DNA of 64,000 nt from Gemmata palustris (GTDB lineage: Bacteria > Planctomycetota > Planctomycetia > Gemmatales > Gemmataceae). Of this stretch, positions 18,001 through 25,765 are shown one piece after another; position 1 is the first letter of the stretch; every line of letters begins with the position of its first letter. Below the pieces are notes generated by a model. The model made no database searches. It was not told where the DNA came from and saw only the letters and a list, made by a program, of their open reading frames with translations. The position numbers and the translations under genes are program-made. The stretch covers positions 4,588,001-4,652,000 of the forward strand of contig NZ_JAGKQQ010000001.1 of the NCBI RefSeq assembly GCF_017939745.1, read 5' to 3'.

Positions 18001-18341
18001 ACGGGTTCGGTGACGGGCGGAACGACCGCAACTGGCCGGGCCGTGACGGACCGCGCCACGCGGTACAGCCAGGAGGGGAGTGCTTCCGCGTGTCGAATGG
18101 TGTGGGCTTTCCGGGCCAGTGTCAGGAAGGTCGCCTGGACCGCGTCGTCGACCGCGTGGCGGTCCCGCGTCAGACGCCGGCTCGCGTCGCGGACGAGCGC
18201 CTCGTACCGCCGCAGGAGCTCCCGGAACGCGCCCTCGTCCCGGTCCCGACAGAAGCGCCGCAGGAGTTCGGCGTCGCCGGTGTCGCACACGGGCGCGCGT
18301 TCGACGGTTCGGACGAGTTGAAGGGCCGCGGTCAGTCTCAT
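15018..18341 (-). CDS. ECF sigma factor fused to a WD40 propeller
   Basis: 1107 residues. Residues of about 15-90 are a sigma-70 region 2 (FRELLRRYEALVRDASRRLT, DDAVQATFLTLARKA) and about 125-190 region 4 (LPAAHRSAVLLCTIEGNTVE, LGTTPGAVRGWLQRGRETL). One transmembrane segment follows near 235-262 (TAAVVSVLVAGAVASVVLLS). The rest carries many WD40 repeats (VRVWDLANGKEV, ISVPAVPSVLSVSPNGKLLA, IRVWEFATGQVIRTF) and a C-terminal helical region. This layout is a known planctomycete ECF type in which the propeller lies across the membrane from the sigma domain and probably senses a signal. How the sigma part is released is unknown. Confidence 0.9.
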   Translation of the reverse strand: MRLTAALQLVRTVERAPVCDTGDAELLRRFCRDRDEGAFRELLRRYEALVRDASRRLTRDRHAVDDAVQATFLTLARKAHTIRHAEALPSWLYRVARSVTARPVAVVPPVTEPVDPTASPLDQLSAREVMAIFDEELARLPAAHRSAVLLCTIEGNTVEDTARRLGTTPGAVRGWLQRGRETLRHRLGRRGVELSVAVSLLLIDSTTGSAGATHDAIVRGAMAAHSPVNAVTRFLTGSSVTAAVVSVLVAGAVASVVLLSSGASTSPPTQAPKKEEAKVDTQADALVTRDSLPEGAVARIGSPRLRHAGEVGAMAFSRDGRRLATASPANGDKSVRVWDLANGKEVYRVPVAVDPHQSTMCYRTVAVAFTADDKRLLVLDANGFRSFNAATGRQELEKVLYTEADPNQHFPPNSIIGTGFSPDAKTFAVVRRNSEMLLGDTATGEVKRTIAKTTTVPENWLYFYAGVLFTPSGSEVCAPIQGRPIPIFDTATGEPKRSFAPDLVPQHDVIHNAAFANDGRAFITISGTAQEGKPRTGTVTFRDIATGKVLRSISVPAVPSVLSVSPNGKLLAVSTESASSSEIRVLDLESGKELQSIPFAWPALVAFSPDSRLLASTRNYEGRVTVWDLEKNARHPQSADEYVLPVRFDARGNVVLRQSNRTITVDRQSGKFLQDKAYRPKSHYDDIRTEDGRMRVELDIPKSKPRLPLAILIKEVATDRVVARLEGVSDYPWHTTFADRDRLLVTVTQDHVLTVWDIAAGKALWSEACPGAFGYKGMGVPYFDAVNRRLAICSLTQNGTAIDVWELRRHNRVTRVEVPGRPLIEGIAFSPDGAFVAGGPEDVTCWRVSDGRAMHTLKGQATKASPNDLSGVSCEFSADGRKLLTVDGAGTIRVWEFATGQVIRTFSGHKGPTIAHFAPDARAIVGASYEAPVFVWDVYGPGAPTSFNTDRVWTDLADASPATAFRAVRELCASPKEAIALLKQKLEPESIDPKAIAGWVKDLSSEQFADRERATAELEKRGESIASLLREALGAATDAEARQRLTAILGRTERPSPAALRLRRAMDALEHLGTPEAKAHLEALSRGSPGCLQTIQAKEALTRISGR

Positions 18342-18449
18342 GGGAGGTCTCCCGGTACCTGTTATCGTGTAAGAGGGTACCCGGAGCCAATCGGCGCGCG
18401 AATTTTCCAGTCGAAGGGGCGTCGGCGCGCGAAACCGGCGCCGCGTCGT

Positions 18450-18906
18450 GTCTCAGTTGCCCACCTCGGAGCCACGGTGGGCAGCCTGCAACTCCAGCGC
18501 CTCGGGGTGCGGGCCACCGCCCGAATCACGGGCCGGCCCAGGTCCTGGGTCCAAAGGTTCGTTAACCAGTTGTACCGGGGCGATACCCCGCGCGATCCCG
18601 GGCCGCCCCCAAAAAGGCCGGCTCGGTCGTAATCGAAGCCGATGAGCTCTGAAGTTTCGTGGGGGCCAAGGGTGACGGGCATTGGGTGCGGGTGAACCAG
18701 GACGCGGGTATCCGGCGGATCCTGGTCCCGGGGACCGGTCCGCGGGCACCGTCCAGCGGTTGTGGGACGCGCTCCCACACGGGTACCGGGCCGGGGCCAA
18801 CGTGTACGCCGACGTCCTCGCCTCGTACCGCGTCGTGGTTCCCAGAGCCTCACGAAGGCGCGTTTCAATTGCTGAGCGGGATTGCTTCGACTTGCGAACA
18901 GCATAG
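18450..18906 (+). pseudogene. Decayed IS1-like transposase
   Basis: Three reading frames together give an IS1-type transposase. An N-terminal helix-turn-helix piece (GATVGSLQLQRLGVRATARI) ends at 18632. A second frame reads VVIEADEL-stop-SFVGAKGDGHW, where the conserved Trp codon of the DELWSFVG motif has become TGA (18650-18652). A third frame from about 18735 reads GDRSAGTVQRLWDALPHGYR and NVYADVLASYRVVVP. With two frameshifts, an internal stop and no normal C-terminus, it is inactive. It fills the gap between the ECF-WD40 gene and truD. Confidence 0.75.
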
Positions 18907-18930
18907 TTCATTCCCAAAGGAGCGCCGTAG

Positions 18931-20004
18931 ATGAACCACCCCGCGATGAGTCCGCCGCTGTTTACCGCCGAACTGCCGGGCATCGGCGGGCGAATTCGCA
19001 CGCACGATGAGGACTTCGAGGTCGAAGAGGTGCCCTCGTATGAACCGTGCGGTACCGGAGATCACCTTTATCTGTGGATCGAAAAGAAGGGCGTTGCGCC
19101 GGAATTCTTCGCTCAGACGATCGCGCGGAAGCTCGGTACGCACCCGGGGAACGTGGGCACCGCGGGCCTGAAGGACCGGCACGCGGTCACCCGACAATGG
19201 GTGTCCGTGCCGAAGGAGTGCGAACCGCGTGTGTCCAAAATTGATGGCGAGGGCGTGCGCGTTCTGAAAACGGGGCTGCACTCGAACAAGCTCAAGCCGG
19301 GGCACTTGCGTGGCAACCGGTTCCGCATTCTCATTCGTGAAGCCGATCGCACCGCCCCCGTTGACGCGATCCTGGATCGCATTCGCGCGCAGGGGATGCC
19401 GAACTATTACGGCCCGCAGCGGTTCGGGCGCGACGGTGGAACCGTGGACCTCGGGTTCCAGTGCCTCGCCGGGAAAGCCCCTCGGCGCATCCGGCCGTTT
19501 CTGTTTCGATTCGCACTCTCGAGCGTGCAATCGCTCCTCTTCAACGACTACCTCGCGCGCCGGATGAAGGACGGGCTGTTCCGCACGGTGCTCGACGGTG
19601 ACGTGATGACGAAGTGGCCGTTCGGCGGCATGTTCGTCGCGAAGGACGTGCCCGCGGAGCAAGCCCGCTTCGACACGCGCGAAACCGTGACCGCCGGCCC
19701 GATGTTCGGCAAGAAGACGTTTCCGGCTGAGGGAATCGCGGCCGAGCGCGAGGCCGTGGTGCTGCGCGACAACGGGCTGTCGATCGCATCATTCGGCGGG
19801 TTCGGCAAACTCGCACTCGGTACCCGGCGCCAGAACTTGGTGTACCTCGACGACCTCACGTCTGCGTGGGAGCCGGACGGCTTGCGGCTCGGTTTCACGC
19901 TACCGGCCGGTAGTTACGCAACCGTCCTGCTCGCCGAGGTCATGAAGGCCAGCATTACAGAAGACGACGCGGCTCCCGACGAAGACGGCGAAGGGGAACA
20001 GTAA
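18931..20004 (+). CDS. truD: tRNA pseudouridine(13) synthase TruD
   Basis: 357 residues, typical for the family. TruD converts U13 of certain tRNAs to pseudouridine. The active-site motif GTAGLKDRHAVTRQW with the catalytic Asp near residue 82 is intact. The N-terminal FEVEEVPSYEPCGTGDHLYL is family-typical, as are YYGPQRFGRDGG and the late LGFTLPAGSYATVLLAEVMK. The ATG at 18931 has AAGGAG upstream. It is downstream of IS1 debris and probably transcribed alone. Confidence 0.95.
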   Translation: MNHPAMSPPLFTAELPGIGGRIRTHDEDFEVEEVPSYEPCGTGDHLYLWIEKKGVAPEFFAQTIARKLGTHPGNVGTAGLKDRHAVTRQWVSVPKECEPRVSKIDGEGVRVLKTGLHSNKLKPGHLRGNRFRILIREADRTAPVDAILDRIRAQGMPNYYGPQRFGRDGGTVDLGFQCLAGKAPRRIRPFLFRFALSSVQSLLFNDYLARRMKDGLFRTVLDGDVMTKWPFGGMFVAKDVPAEQARFDTRETVTAGPMFGKKTFPAEGIAAEREAVVLRDNGLSIASFGGFGKLALGTRRQNLVYLDDLTSAWEPDGLRLGFTLPAGSYATVLLAEVMKASITEDDAAPDEDGEGEQ

Positions 20005-20010
20005 CCGCGG

Positions 20011-20139
20011 ACGAGCTACCTGCGTCACTCGGCAAGCCACAACAGAGAGGCCACCTCGGTCGCCTTCTCCCCGGACGGGCTCACGTGCTCCGTCGGCGGG
20101 AGCAACAAACAGTTCGCGGTCTTTGATGTGGCCGTGTGA
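20011..20139 (+). pseudogene. WD40 repeat remnant
   Basis: An open stretch reads ...SHNREATSVAFSPDGLTCSV and GGSNKQFAVFDVAV before a stop. This is the end of one WD40 blade with no start or preceding blades. It is probably the tail of a deleted WD40 gene. Confidence 0.55.
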
Positions 20140-20295
20140 GGTCACGCGCGAAGCACGTTTTCACGCGGTTTTCACACCGCGCTTCGCGGGGCCTGAATTT
20201 CTGGTGCGTTGAAATGACGTTTTTTTTGACACACGTCGTTCGATTATGGCCTACGGTTGCTTAACGCCCACGAATCCCCATGCGCTGGCACCCCC

Positions 20296-22311
20296 ATGCC
20301 GCCGGTTTCGACCGCAGACAGCGGTACCTATCGCTCCTACACAAAACTAGCCGGCTCCGAGCCGCTGCCCGGTTACAAGCTCCTTTCGCCCCTCGGCCGG
20401 GGCGGGTTCGGTGAGGTGTGGAAGTGCGAGGCCCCCGGCGGGCTGCACAAGGCCATCAAGTTCGTATCGTCGATTTCGGAAGACGGGCGCGGGGACGAAA
20501 GGTTCGATCAGGAACTCGCCGCGTTCGAGCAAATCAAAACGATCCGGCACCCGTTCTTACTTACGCTCGAGCGCGTCGAGCAAATCGACCGCGAACTCGT
20601 GATGGTCATGGAACTCGCCGACCGGCAGCTCCAGGACCGGTTCCGCGAGTGCCGCACCTGCGGGCTGCCCGGCGTTCCGCGCGAAGAGCTGCTGGCTTAC
20701 TTCGCCGACGCCGCCGAAGCCCTGGACGTGATTTCGGCCAAGTTCCACCTCCAGCACCTCGACGTCAAACCGGCCAACTTGTTCCTCGTGTCCGGCCACG
20801 TGAAGGTGGGCGACTACGGGCTCGTCGCGCAACTCGAGGGCGCGGACTCGGGTAACCGCGGGCTGACCCCTCGGTACGTGGCGCCGGAGGTCCTCCACGG
20901 CACGCCGAGTAGCTGTTCGGACCAGTACAGCCTCGCACTCGTCTACCAGGAACTGCTCACCGGCGAGTTCCCGTACCCGGGGCGCACGCCGCAACAGTTG
21001 ATGCTCCAGCACGTCTCCGGGCAACCGGACCTGTCGGGGCTGCCGCCCTCCGACCAGCCGGCCGTGAAGCGCGCGCTGGCCAAGAGGCCGATCGACCGGT
21101 TCCCGTCGTGCCTCGCGTTCGTTCAGGCGCTCATGCTCGCCGAGAACTCGACCGCGATTCCCAACACCGGGATGAGCATTCGGCGCTCGCGCGTGGACCG
21201 GGCCGTCGCCGAGATGCACGCCGCACTCGACCACGACGACGAGTACCCCGGCAACGCCTCGTCGGTCAGCGCCCAGAACGACCTGACCCACCCCGGCCTC
21301 CCCAAGAGCCGCTGCGCGCCGCCGACCCAGAGCTTCACGCTCCCGAAGGCACCACTCACCGTGCCGGGCGTGAAGTACAGTGGGCTGCCGCCCCTCGTGT
21401 CCGGCACGCGCAAGGCTCCGGCCCCGGAACCGATCCCGGCGAGCACCCGCCGGTCCAGTTCCGTCCCCACGCCGCCGCCGCGGATGGTCGAAACGCCTCC
21501 TCCCGCCGACGAAATCGAGCCCGGGCTGGTGGTGCTGGATTCGATTCAGTCCGTCGTTCCGGTGGGGCTGCTGCTCGGCATGACGTCCGACGAGCACGCC
21601 CTGAACCCGCAGACGTTCGCCGAAGCGATCATGCACGCGGCCAGTGGGGGCGGGTACGTCCCGCACATTCCCGGAGACATCGGGCGCCTGATCGACGGCT
21701 CGTGGGTGTGCCAGTTCCCCTCCACCGTTCCCACGCCGGTGGTGCCGCTCAAACTGTCCGTGGTTCGCGAGCGCTGGGGCGTGTCGCTGGAACAGCCGGA
21801 AGCGGGCCTGATCGTGATGCGGCGCACCGCCGGCGGCGGCGGGTTCTTCAGCGGAAAGAAGTTCGGGTTCGAGGCCACGATCGTGCTCCCTCCGGCCGGG
21901 CGCGCGGTGGGGGAGATCACCGCCACGGCACAATTGTTCGGCGCCCCGGACCAGAAGTTCGCACGCGACTCGATGGACCTGATGCCGAAGTTGCTCGTTG
22001 ACGTGCGAACACAACTCGCCAACGTGCAGGACCGGCGGAAGAACCCGCGGATCGCATACGGCGCGCAGGTTACGGTTTACCCCGTTCACAGCGACGGCGG
22101 GATTGACGCGGCTGTACCGGCCCGGTGCCGCGACGTGTCGCTCGGCGGTCTGGGGTTCACCACCACGGTGAAATTGCCGACCAAGTACGCCTACGTCGTC
22201 TTCCCCAGCGTTACGGCGACCGTTGGTCAGGCCGTGTTGGTGCGCCTGATCCGCACGCAGTCCTCCATGCGCGAGTCCGTCTACGGCGCCCAGTTCCGCA
22301 CCGATTTGTAA
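20296..22311 (+). CDS. Serine/threonine kinase with C-terminal PilZ domain
   Basis: 671 residues from the ATG at 20296; an in-frame TTG lies 13 codons upstream. Residues of about 27-290 are a Hanks-type kinase: LGRGGFGEVW (glycine loop), AIKF with Lys55, HLDVKPANLFL in place of HRDxKxxN, and DYG in place of DFG, so the catalytic Asp residues are present. A Pro/Ser-rich linker follows (about 330-410), then a domain of unknown fold, then a C-terminal PilZ domain. That domain has the two c-di-GMP-contacting motifs, RRKNPRIAYG (R-x3-R type) and RDVSLGGLGF (D-x-S-x-x-G). The layout suggests phosphorylation controlled by, or linked to, cyclic di-GMP. No membrane segment is seen. Confidence 0.88.
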   Translation: MPPVSTADSGTYRSYTKLAGSEPLPGYKLLSPLGRGGFGEVWKCEAPGGLHKAIKFVSSISEDGRGDERFDQELAAFEQIKTIRHPFLLTLERVEQIDRELVMVMELADRQLQDRFRECRTCGLPGVPREELLAYFADAAEALDVISAKFHLQHLDVKPANLFLVSGHVKVGDYGLVAQLEGADSGNRGLTPRYVAPEVLHGTPSSCSDQYSLALVYQELLTGEFPYPGRTPQQLMLQHVSGQPDLSGLPPSDQPAVKRALAKRPIDRFPSCLAFVQALMLAENSTAIPNTGMSIRRSRVDRAVAEMHAALDHDDEYPGNASSVSAQNDLTHPGLPKSRCAPPTQSFTLPKAPLTVPGVKYSGLPPLVSGTRKAPAPEPIPASTRRSSSVPTPPPRMVETPPPADEIEPGLVVLDSIQSVVPVGLLLGMTSDEHALNPQTFAEAIMHAASGGGYVPHIPGDIGRLIDGSWVCQFPSTVPTPVVPLKLSVVRERWGVSLEQPEAGLIVMRRTAGGGGFFSGKKFGFEATIVLPPAGRAVGEITATAQLFGAPDQKFARDSMDLMPKLLVDVRTQLANVQDRRKNPRIAYGAQVTVYPVHSDGGIDAAVPARCRDVSLGGLGFTTTVKLPTKYAYVVFPSVTATVGQAVLVRLIRTQSSMRESVYGAQFRTDL

Positions 22312-22327
22312 TGTCGCGCGCCGGTTC

Positions 22328-22789
22328 CTACAGGAGCCAGCGCCCGGGGGCCGCCACCAGTTTTTCAAACAGCCCCGATTCGATCAGCACCTCACCCAAT
22401 CCGAACGAACACAGGTTCGCGAGCGTGATCGCGGCGAAATCGCGCGCGGTGGCGCGGGCATCGGCCGATGGCGGGGACGGTTCTCGGGTTTCGACTCGTT
22501 CCCCGAGCGCGGACGGGCGGATAAACGCGAGCCAAAAAATTGCACATTCCGCAACGGGCGCAAACGTCTCGGCGACCAGGAGGAGTGCCCACCGCTCTTG
22601 GTCCGCGAACAGCGGCGGGAGCACGAGCCACACGACCGGGTACGTACACGCGGTCAGCCACACGCCTGCGAATACCCGCACCCGCCTCGAATGCCTCCGG
22701 GACAAGAGCACGAGCAGCACCGTCGTTTCGATCGAGATGGTGATGAGGTACCCGACGAGCATCGCCAGGAGGTATTCGGTCGCGGGCAT
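22328..22789 (-). CDS. Small integral membrane protein
   Basis: 153 residues with three or four hydrophobic segments: YLLAMLVGYLITISIETTVL, VFAGVWLTACTYPVVWLVL, LLLVAETFAPVAECAIFWLA and a weaker C-terminal one. It lies 30 bases downstream of the next membrane protein on the same strand, so the two are probably one operon and may form a complex. I do not recognise the family. Confidence 0.7.
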   Translation of the reverse strand: MPATEYLLAMLVGYLITISIETTVLLVLLSRRHSRRVRVFAGVWLTACTYPVVWLVLPPLFADQERWALLLVAETFAPVAECAIFWLAFIRPSALGERVETREPSPPSADARATARDFAAITLANLCSFGLGEVLIESGLFEKLVAAPGRWLL

Positions 22790-22819
22790 CGCACGTTTCT
22801 TTCTCGGGAGCCCGGGGGC

Positions 22820-23890
22820 TCACACCATTCGGAGCAGGAACGGCACTTCCGCGAGGACGTGGAGCATCGCCACGGTGAAGTACACGCGGCGCGTCGTTTC
22901 GTAGTCGATGCCAAAGCACACCCACAGTGTCACCACGATCAACAGGCCGAACAGCAGGACTGCACCCACCCCGCGCGACCAACTTCGACCGCGACGCGCG
23001 GCGGGGATCGCCTTCAACTGCCAGGGCCACGATCGCATCCCAACGAGCGGGATGAGCACCACCCACACGCCGTAATGCACCACCTCCAGAAACGTGTGCG
23101 CAGCGACCAGGAAGTGCGGCGATACGGAGGAGAGCGCCCACGCCCCCGCGTGATCGGTGAGCGTTTCCGCGCTCAGGGCGTTGGGCGCGAACGCGAGCGT
23201 GATCTGGTCCGTGCCGGGTAACTCGGGGGAATCGCGGAGCTGCCCCCACAGCGCGAGGAGCAAGAGCGGTACGGACGCCAACGCGCACCAGTACGCCCGG
23301 CGCCACGTGGGGCGCGAGCGCGCGAGTTCGCGGTCGAGTAACCACAGCGCCATGAGCGGGTGCAGATACACCAGCACCATCGGCAGCGCGATCGGGTTCA
23401 GCCACACGCCGGCGCACGCGAGGCACGCGGCCGGCCACACCCAACCGCCGTCGAACCGCGGGTTCGTGCGTGCCCGCATCCACACGAGAAGAGCAACCCA
23501 GAACAGGAACGCGGTGCCCCACCCGGCATACACGCTCGTGCCGAGTTGCGCATCGGAGATTCGTGATACGGCAACCGGCAGTGCCGCGTAACTTGCGCTC
23601 AACCCGACGATGCCGAGCGCGGAAACGAGGAAGAAGCCCCACAACTTTCCGGTACGCGCGGGCAGTCGACCGAGGGCGTACCGGGCTTCAAACCAGTTGT
23701 GCGGCCCGGCGAACAGGAACACCGTCGCGAACGCGAACGCGATCGGTAGCGTGCCCGACAGCACGGCCGCGCAGACGGCCAACCCGACGAACCCGAGTGC
23801 GAACGCGATTCGCGGGCTGCTCAAGGTGACGGGCATGTCGGTAGCGGGGGCGGCAACGGACATGCGCGATTCGTCTCGTTTCGGGATCAT
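22820..23890 (-). CDS. Polytopic membrane protein of unknown function
   Basis: About 356 residues with eight to ten hydrophobic segments. Conserved-looking features are FLFAGPHNWFEARYALGRLP near the N-terminus and a histidine-rich part (SPHFLVAAHTFLEVVHYGVW) that could bind a metal. Starts at 23890 (MIPKRDESR) or 23863 (MSVAAP) are both possible; the first is given. It heads a two-gene operon with the downstream small membrane protein. A dispersed palindromic repeat sits immediately upstream. Resemblance to Brp/Blh-type proteins was considered but not supported. Confidence 0.72.
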   Translation of the reverse strand: MIPKRDESRMSVAAPATDMPVTLSSPRIAFALGFVGLAVCAAVLSGTLPIAFAFATVFLFAGPHNWFEARYALGRLPARTGKLWGFFLVSALGIVGLSASYAALPVAVSRISDAQLGTSVYAGWGTAFLFWVALLVWMRARTNPRFDGGWVWPAACLACAGVWLNPIALPMVLVYLHPLMALWLLDRELARSRPTWRRAYWCALASVPLLLLALWGQLRDSPELPGTDQITLAFAPNALSAETLTDHAGAWALSSVSPHFLVAAHTFLEVVHYGVWVVLIPLVGMRSWPWQLKAIPAARRGRSWSRGVGAVLLFGLLIVVTLWVCFGIDYETTRRVYFTVAMLHVLAEVPFLLRMV

Positions 23891-23903
23891 TGTCACCGAC
23901 CCA

Positions 23904-24004
23904 ACGAGCCGCGACCGCAAGGGAGCGGGGGCAGTGGTTCCCTGTGTAATGAGCGGTGACCACCGAGCCGGTTGCGCCTCCCACTCCCTTACAGTCGCGG
24001 CTCG
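23904..24004. repeat. Dispersed palindromic repeat (REP-like), copy B
   Basis: Arms 23904-23929 and 23980-24004 are imperfectly complementary and match the arms of copies A (11359) and C (45256). The 50-nt spacer is unrelated to theirs. It lies between two genes on the same strand. Confidence 0.8.
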
Positions 24005-24026
24005 CTGTGAGGAACCCGGGACCGGT

Positions 24027-24242
24027 CTAACCCTGCAAGAGTGTTCGGCGCCGCGTGCGCGAGACCCACAGCCCCGCGAGTACCAACCCCACCGCGGCCG
24101 CCACGCCTGCGACCACGGATGGGGTCATCGTTTCGCCCGGCGGTGGAGGAGGTGGTGGGGGCGGGGGCAGGATGACGTCCGCGTGGACGGCGGACGCGCT
24201 GAGTAGCACGACCGCGAGTGCGAGCAGCAGGAGCCGATTCAC
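24027..24242 (-). CDS. Short polyproline membrane protein
   Basis: 71 residues from a GTG at 24242 with GAGG about eight bases upstream. It has an N-terminal signal (VNRLLLLALAVVLLSASAVHA), a run of ten prolines, a second hydrophobic segment (VVAGVAAAVGLVLAGLWV) and a basic tail SRTRRR. The shape (signal, linker, membrane span, arginine tail) resembles surface proteins with C-terminal sorting or anchoring tails. Function unknown. Confidence 0.6.
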   Translation of the reverse strand: MNRLLLLALAVVLLSASAVHADVILPPPPPPPPPPGETMTPSVVAGVAAAVGLVLAGLWVSRTRRRTLLQG

Positions 24243-24372
24243 GAGCGATACCTCGGCGTGAAAGGAAAGGGCTGGGAACCCGCGATTGTCCACACATGTG
24301 ATCGTCGCGTCAATCGAACGCCGGCTGAAGTCAGGGCTGTTTACTGTGTGAATATGGGCCGCATGATTGACT

Positions 24373-24442
24373 CCACCCGCTCGGTGACCGTCGCGGTTCG
24401 CCAAGAGACGCGGGCGAACCGCGACGGTCACCGAGCGGGTGG
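24373..24442. terminator. Perfect 30-bp hairpin
   Basis: Arms 24373-24402 and 24413-24442 are perfectly complementary over 30 bases around a 10-nt loop. There is no T-run on either side, so it may be a Rho-independent-like element, an RNA stabiliser or a member of a repeat family. The inner CGCGGTTCGCC/GGCGAACCGCG recurs in the hairpin at 30575. Confidence 0.6.
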
Positions 24443-24491
24443 ACGTTCCTATCCCCGAGAACTCAACGGCCCTGCGGCTAAAGTAATCGGC

Positions 24492-25577
24492 CTACTTCAG
24501 CCACTTCGTGCAGAACTCGATGGCAGCCTTATGGTCATCGTCGGTGACCTTGTGCCCAACGCCCGCGTTCACGCGGACCACGAGCCGGTCCTTCGTGCCA
24601 GCTTTTGTGTAAGCGTCCTCTGCAGCGCGAATGGCGATCCTCGCTCCCTCGACGGGGCAGTTCGGGTCCAGATCGCCGTTCGCGATGAACAGCGCCCGGG
24701 AACTGGTTGCAAATAGGGGGAGCAGGTTCGGGCAGTCGTAGTCGTCCAGAATGCCGGGAATTATCTTCGACCACAGTTCGCGACAGACCTTCTTGTTCAC
24801 GGCCGGTTCGCCCAGTTCCTTCGCGGCGGCCTCATGCGTTTGCTTGATGGTGTTCGCGCGACCCTGCCACTTGTCATTCTCCAAACTCCACTTGAAACTC
24901 TGCACGCCGATGAGCGGCGCCGCCACGGTAACGCGGTCGTCCACCGACGCCGCGAGCCACGTTTGAATGCCGCCCATGCTGATGCCGAGCATTCCGATGT
25001 GCTTCGGGTCAATGTTGTTGCGCGCTTCCAGCACGTCTACGAGGCGCCACAAGTCCCAAACGGTGTCGTAGTAGAACGGGTGCTCCATCGGTTTGCCGGC
25101 GGGCGTTTGCCACGCTTTTGTAATGGCTGCGACGTAAGCCTCGGAGCCCTTCTTCCCTCCGCTCCGCGCGCCGTGGTAGCGAGCGTCAATCGCGATGCCG
25201 ACAACTCCCTGTTTCGCGAAGTCTTCGAGCCACGATTGAACGCCTTCTTTGTTTCCGCCGGTGCCGTGCAGCACGACCATCACCGGCAACTTCCCTTTCG
25301 CGCCGGCGGGCGCAACCATCAGCACCGGCACACGTTCCATCGCGCCGTCGGCTTTCTTTTCGCTGGCAAACGACCACTGCGAGTACGAGAGCGTGCCCTT
25401 TTCGGCGGGCTTCCCTTCGTCGCGCACGTCCGCGGGCACTTTCGGCCGGTCGAGCGCCTTGAGGAACGCGCTCCTCGCCTTCTCGGGCGGTAGAGCGCGC
25501 GGGGCGTCGGCGCGCGCAGGTCGGGGGTTAAACGAGACGAGGACGATCGCGAGAACGAGTAGCCGGTGGGGGAACAT
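24492..25577 (-). CDS. Exported dienelactone hydrolase-like esterase
   Basis: 361 residues. The ATG at 25577 is chosen because it opens a signal peptide (MFPHRLLVLAIVLVSFNPRP) and has GGAG eight bases upstream. The mature enzyme has an alpha/beta-hydrolase fold: VVLHGTGGNKEG (oxyanion hole), LGISMGG (nucleophile serine), NGDLDPNCPVEG (acid region) and a late GVGHKVTDDD (histidine). It is probably an ester or acetyl-xylan type hydrolase in the periplasm; the substrate is unknown. It is divergent from the AsmA-like gene, with about 190 bases between the starts. Confidence 0.84.
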   Translation of the reverse strand: MFPHRLLVLAIVLVSFNPRPARADAPRALPPEKARSAFLKALDRPKVPADVRDEGKPAEKGTLSYSQWSFASEKKADGAMERVPVLMVAPAGAKGKLPVMVVLHGTGGNKEGVQSWLEDFAKQGVVGIAIDARYHGARSGGKKGSEAYVAAITKAWQTPAGKPMEHPFYYDTVWDLWRLVDVLEARNNIDPKHIGMLGISMGGIQTWLAASVDDRVTVAAPLIGVQSFKWSLENDKWQGRANTIKQTHEAAAKELGEPAVNKKVCRELWSKIIPGILDDYDCPNLLPLFATSSRALFIANGDLDPNCPVEGARIAIRAAEDAYTKAGTKDRLVVRVNAGVGHKVTDDDHKAAIEFCTKWLK

Positions 25578-25765
25578 TGGCAGCTCCAGCGGGAATAGTT
25601 CCCACGATGAATGAACCGCGCGGAAAAGGCAACCCTTATCCGTTCCGCGACTTCCGTCCCCGGCACTCGGAATTGACCAGAGCGTGAACTCTGCGTATTG
25701 TCCCGCCGCATCGCGCCCTCCCGGACCGTTACCGGCGGCGCGGCAACACACCGGGACGGGCACGG

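Noticed and set aside
22392-23642. Arg/Pro-rich open frame antisense to or overlapping the membrane proteins
   Set aside because: Composition is typical of a shadow frame in GC-rich DNA. The membrane proteins in the same region have clear hydrophobic structure.
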